Below are positions 5,332-7,018 of a stretch of DNA of 7,018 bases, piece by piece; position 1 is the first letter of the stretch; every line of letters begins with the position of its first letter. Position numbers and translations under genes: made by a program. Source of the DNA: an uncultured Erysipelotrichaceae bacterium (GTDB lineage Bacteria; Bacillota_I; Bacilli_A; RF39; UBA660); NCBI GenBank assembly GCA_902767005.1, contig CACXFY010000143.1, forward strand, positions 1 to 7,018, in the 5' to 3' direction. The notes under the pieces are model-generated. The model worked only from the letters and a program-made list of their open reading frames with translations. It searched no databases and had not been told where the DNA came from.

Positions 5332-5520
5332 GTCAGATATGTTATGAAACCGGCACATTTAAAACCGACTAAAATAACGATAAGGGAGTCCGGATCAGTT
5401 ATCGGTGTTGAATACTTAATTTAATGCATTATTAAGGATCCTAATGATAGCGTATGGGCACCCACCTGTACAAATGGCAGGTTTTATCGTTTGCTAGGCC
5501 ATCTTATCTGACCTTTTTTT
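5332..5520 (+). ncRNA. ssrS: 6S RNA (RNA polymerase regulator), probable
   Basis: This is a non-coding transcript of about 182-189 nt with its own promoter and a T7 end (5514-5520). Its two ends pair: GTCAGATA (5332-5339) with TATCTGAC (5505-5512), 8 bp. A terminal arm is formed by GGATC (5392-5396) with GATCC (5437-5441), and CTTAAT (5415-5420) with ATTAAG (5431-5436) at the apex, plus further imperfect pairs such as ACG (5377-5379) with CGT (5451-5453). Between the closing stem and the terminal arm lies a large, mostly open middle. This is the 6S plan: closing stem, central bubble, terminal stem. 6S RNA mimics an open promoter and binds the sigma-A holoenzyme. A second support is position: in B. 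subtilis the 6S-1 gene lies between aspS and tcdA (yrvM), recalled from memory, and the same genes flank this region here. A 3' hairpin ACCTG (5464-5468) / CAGGT (5478-5482) lies in the bubble. No covariance search was possible. Confidence 0.8.
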
Positions 5521-5521
5521 A

Positions 5522-5550
5522 TTGCATTAAATCAACGTATATGGTATAAT
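5522..5550 (+). promoter_or_regulatory. Extended -10 promoter of the 267-aa protein-tcdA unit
   Basis: A perfect TATAAT (5545-5550) has TG at 5542-5543. The -35 at 17 bp is TTGCAT (5522-5527), 3 of 6 matches, directly after the 6S-like T run. Transcription should start near 5557. That rules out the in-frame ATG at 5551 and points to the ATG at 5575. The 15 bases TATATGGTATAATAT (5539-5553) are identical to those of the promoter at 39-53. Confidence 0.82.
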
Positions 5551-5574
5551 ATGTGCACGAAGGAGTGGAAGAGT

Positions 5575-6378
5575 ATGTTGATTCTACCAATTGCTAATAA
5601 CAAAAGAATAATGAGCGTTCAGGTTAGGTTAGCTGGTGCTACTAAGATAAAAGAAAATGTACACTTTGAGGATGCTGATGAGAGCGACATAATAGTTAAT
5701 CGTGAGAAATTTTCTGACTCTTCTTTTAGAATGTCTAAAGAAGGTAATGCTTCAATTGATTTTGTAAGAAGTAGAAGTATACTTCATCCACGTAGCTATT
5801 TAGTTACTACTAAGGAGAGAAGTGACTCAGATAAATATGATGTTTATGCTGTAGAAAAACCTCCTTTTAAAGTAGATGATTCTCTAGATTCATTATATGA
5901 TGCTGCACTTACTGATATGAGAAAAGAAATACCTGGAAAGAATAAAGGTAAATATATTTCTTTTAAGAAGATGGGCATTGGTAAAAATTTAGATAATGAT
6001 AAAATAGCAGAAGTACAAAATATTGTTAAAAACCATGAAAAAAATGAGTGGCCTAGGTTATTTGAAGAACGTGGTGTTGCTCATATTGGTGAGACAATAG
6101 ATTTTATTAATAACTTTGATTATACTATTCTATCTGATACTGTAATACCAGAAGATAGTTTACAAGAAGTAATAAATGGATTTCAAGTTATTCAAACTCG
6201 TGATTCTAAAAGTTTAAATAATTATTATGATATGGCAATATCTAATGCCGAAGTATTTACTAGACTATCTTATTTAAATAAATTAATTAATGAAAAGCCT
6301 TTAGCAATGACTGATGTTAGAAGATCTAAAGAAAAGAAATTAATTAAGAAGAGACAAGAGGAAAAGAAAGTTGCCTAA
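5575..6378 (+). CDS. Conserved-looking soluble protein of unknown function, upstream of and overlapping tcdA
   Basis: I do not recognise this 267-aa protein. The start at 5575 is chosen because AAGGAG (5560-5565) lies 9 nt upstream, and the earlier in-frame ATG at 5551 overlaps the promoter. There is no signal peptide or membrane segment. The N-terminal part (1-100) is polar with short hydrophobic strands (MLILPI, IDFVRSRSIL, RSYLVTT). The middle (100-180) is charged and probably helical, with one Trp159. The C-terminus (249-265) is strongly basic, rich in Lys, Arg and Glu, and could contact nucleic acid or be a disordered tail. Its coding end overlaps the tcdA start by 8 bases, so the two are almost surely co-transcribed and translationally coupled. 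A role near tRNA modification or RNA is only a guess from context. Confidence 0.85.
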   Translation: MLILPIANNKRIMSVQVRLAGATKIKENVHFEDADESDIIVNREKFSDSSFRMSKEGNASIDFVRSRSILHPRSYLVTTKERSDSDKYDVYAVEKPPFKVDDSLDSLYDAALTDMRKEIPGKNKGKYISFKKMGIGKNLDNDKIAEVQNIVKNHEKNEWPRLFEERGVAHIGETIDFINNFDYTILSDTVIPEDSLQEVINGFQVIQTRDSKSLNNYYDMAISNAEVFTRLSYLNKLINEKPLAMTDVRRSKEKKLIKKRQEEKKVA

Positions 6379-7018
6379 GTTTAGTAGATTAGAAAAGATA
6401 ATTGGAAAAGATAAACTCAAAGATTTAAATAAAAAAAGTGTTCTAGTTTTAGGATGTGGTGGTGTCGGTGGTTATGTTGTTGAGGCACTAGCTCGTAGTG
6501 GAATTGGAACACTTATTTTAGTTGATTTTGATAAGATAGATGATAGTAATATAAATAGACAAATAATTGCTTTAGAGTCGACTGTTGGTAAATTAAAAGT
6601 AGATGTATTAGAAGATAGAGTAAAAGATATTAATAATAAGATTAAGGTTACTAAGATTAGTGAATTTATTGATGATAAGAATTTTACTATATTATTTGAT
6701 AATAAAATAGATTATTTTGTAGATGCATGTGATACGATGATTACTAAGAAAATGGTAATTAAAGAGTGTTTACAAAGAAAAATAAAGTTTATTAGTAGTA
6801 TGGGAACAGGTAATAAACTAGATCCTAGTAAGTTAACTATTACAACATTAGATAAAACTGTTAATGATCCACTTGCTAGAACACTTAGAAAATTTGTTAA
6901 GGATGAGAGAATTAATTCTAAGATAACTGTTTTATCTTCGACTGAGTTACCTGTTAAAACAGGAGATAGGACACCTGGAAGTACAGCTTTTGTACCTAGT
7001 AGTGCTGGATTATTAATA
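6371..7018 (+). CDS. tcdA: tRNA threonylcarbamoyladenosine dehydratase, 3' end beyond the window
   Basis: TcdA (YgdL/YrvM family, E1-like ThiF fold) uses ATP to dehydrate t6A to cyclic ct6A at position 37 of ANN-decoding tRNAs. The visible 216 codons stay open to the window edge; full proteins are roughly 250-270 aa, so only the C-terminal end is missing. The start is TTG at 6371, preceded by AGAGGA (6357-6362), giving MPKFSRLEKIIGKDKL, which fits the family N-terminus (FSR...iG...l). No in-frame ATG is suitably placed. Visible motifs are the nucleotide-binding GCGGVGG (28-34), VDFDKID (51-57), NINRQ (60-64), DACDT (118-122), SSMGTGNKLDP (142-152) and the late FVPSSAGLL (207-215). The gene overlaps the preceding 267-aa gene by 8 bases and shares its promoter. 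Confidence 0.95.
   Translation, partial: MPKFSRLEKIIGKDKLKDLNKKSVLVLGCGGVGGYVVEALARSGIGTLILVDFDKIDDSNINRQIIALESTVGKLKVDVLEDRVKDINNKIKVTKISEFIDDKNFTILFDNKIDYFVDACDTMITKKMVIKECLQRKIKFISSMGTGNKLDPSKLTITTLDKTVNDPLARTLRKFVKDERINSKITVLSSTELPVKTGDRTPGSTAFVPSSAGLLI

Noticed and set aside
5332..5520. SRP RNA, tmRNA or a metabolite riboswitch as alternatives for the structured RNA
   Set aside because: No SRP GGAAGCA/GNAR tetraloop hallmark, no tRNA-like ends or tag reading frame for tmRNA, and a terminating T7 before a separate promoter argues against a riboswitch for the next gene.
5551..5574. Upstream ATG start for the 267-aa protein
   Set aside because: It directly follows the TATAAT box and lies before the expected transcription start; the ATG at 5575 has AAGGAG 9 nt upstream.

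Overview
The window is AT-rich (about 30% G+C by eye) and Gram-positive in style. It has strong AGGAGG-type ribosome binding sites, sigma-A promoters (often with an extended -10 TGn), intrinsic terminators, a T-box leader and heavy use of AGA for arginine. TGG codes for Trp and TGA is used as a stop, so the genetic code looks standard, unlike many Mollicutes. The gene set hisS-aspS ... 6S-like RNA ... tcdA matches, from memory, the Bacillus subtilis neighbourhood hisS-aspS-bsrA-yrvM(tcdA). The best guess is an uncultured or host-associated low-GC member of the Bacilli (RF39- or Erysipelotrichales-like); the exact lineage is an inference.

Layout, all genes on the + strand: (1) 1-74 holds the terminator of an upstream gene fused to an extended -10 promoter. 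(2) 75-1226 encodes a compact, divergent M3-type zinc metallopeptidase. (3) 1206-1425 holds a near-consensus promoter and a compact T-box leader. Its specifier loop reads GAC (Asp) with an overlapping CAT (His) in the 5-mer GACAT. (4) 1439-2791 is hisS, with an unusual Cys/His-rich C-terminal tail, and 2795-4537 is aspS. The two form one operon ending in an intrinsic terminator that overlaps the aspS stop. (5) 4619-5260 is a small single-pass membrane protein with its own promoter. (6) 5297-5520 is a promoter plus an RNA of about 182-189 nt with the shape of 6S RNA. (7) 5575-6378 is an unrecognised soluble protein that overlaps tcdA (6371 to the window end, TTG start, cut by the window edge) by 8 bases.

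The recognised genes centre on tRNA: charging (HisRS, AspRS), sensing of tRNA charging (T-box) and anticodon-loop modification (TcdA, ct6A37). The 6S-like RNA adds a global regulator of RNA polymerase. The least explained items are the HisRS metal-binding-like tail, the overlapping Asp/His specifier, the 267-aa protein coupled to tcdA, and the 213-aa membrane protein between aspS and the 6S-like RNA. I saw no mobile element, CRISPR array, rRNA or tRNA gene.
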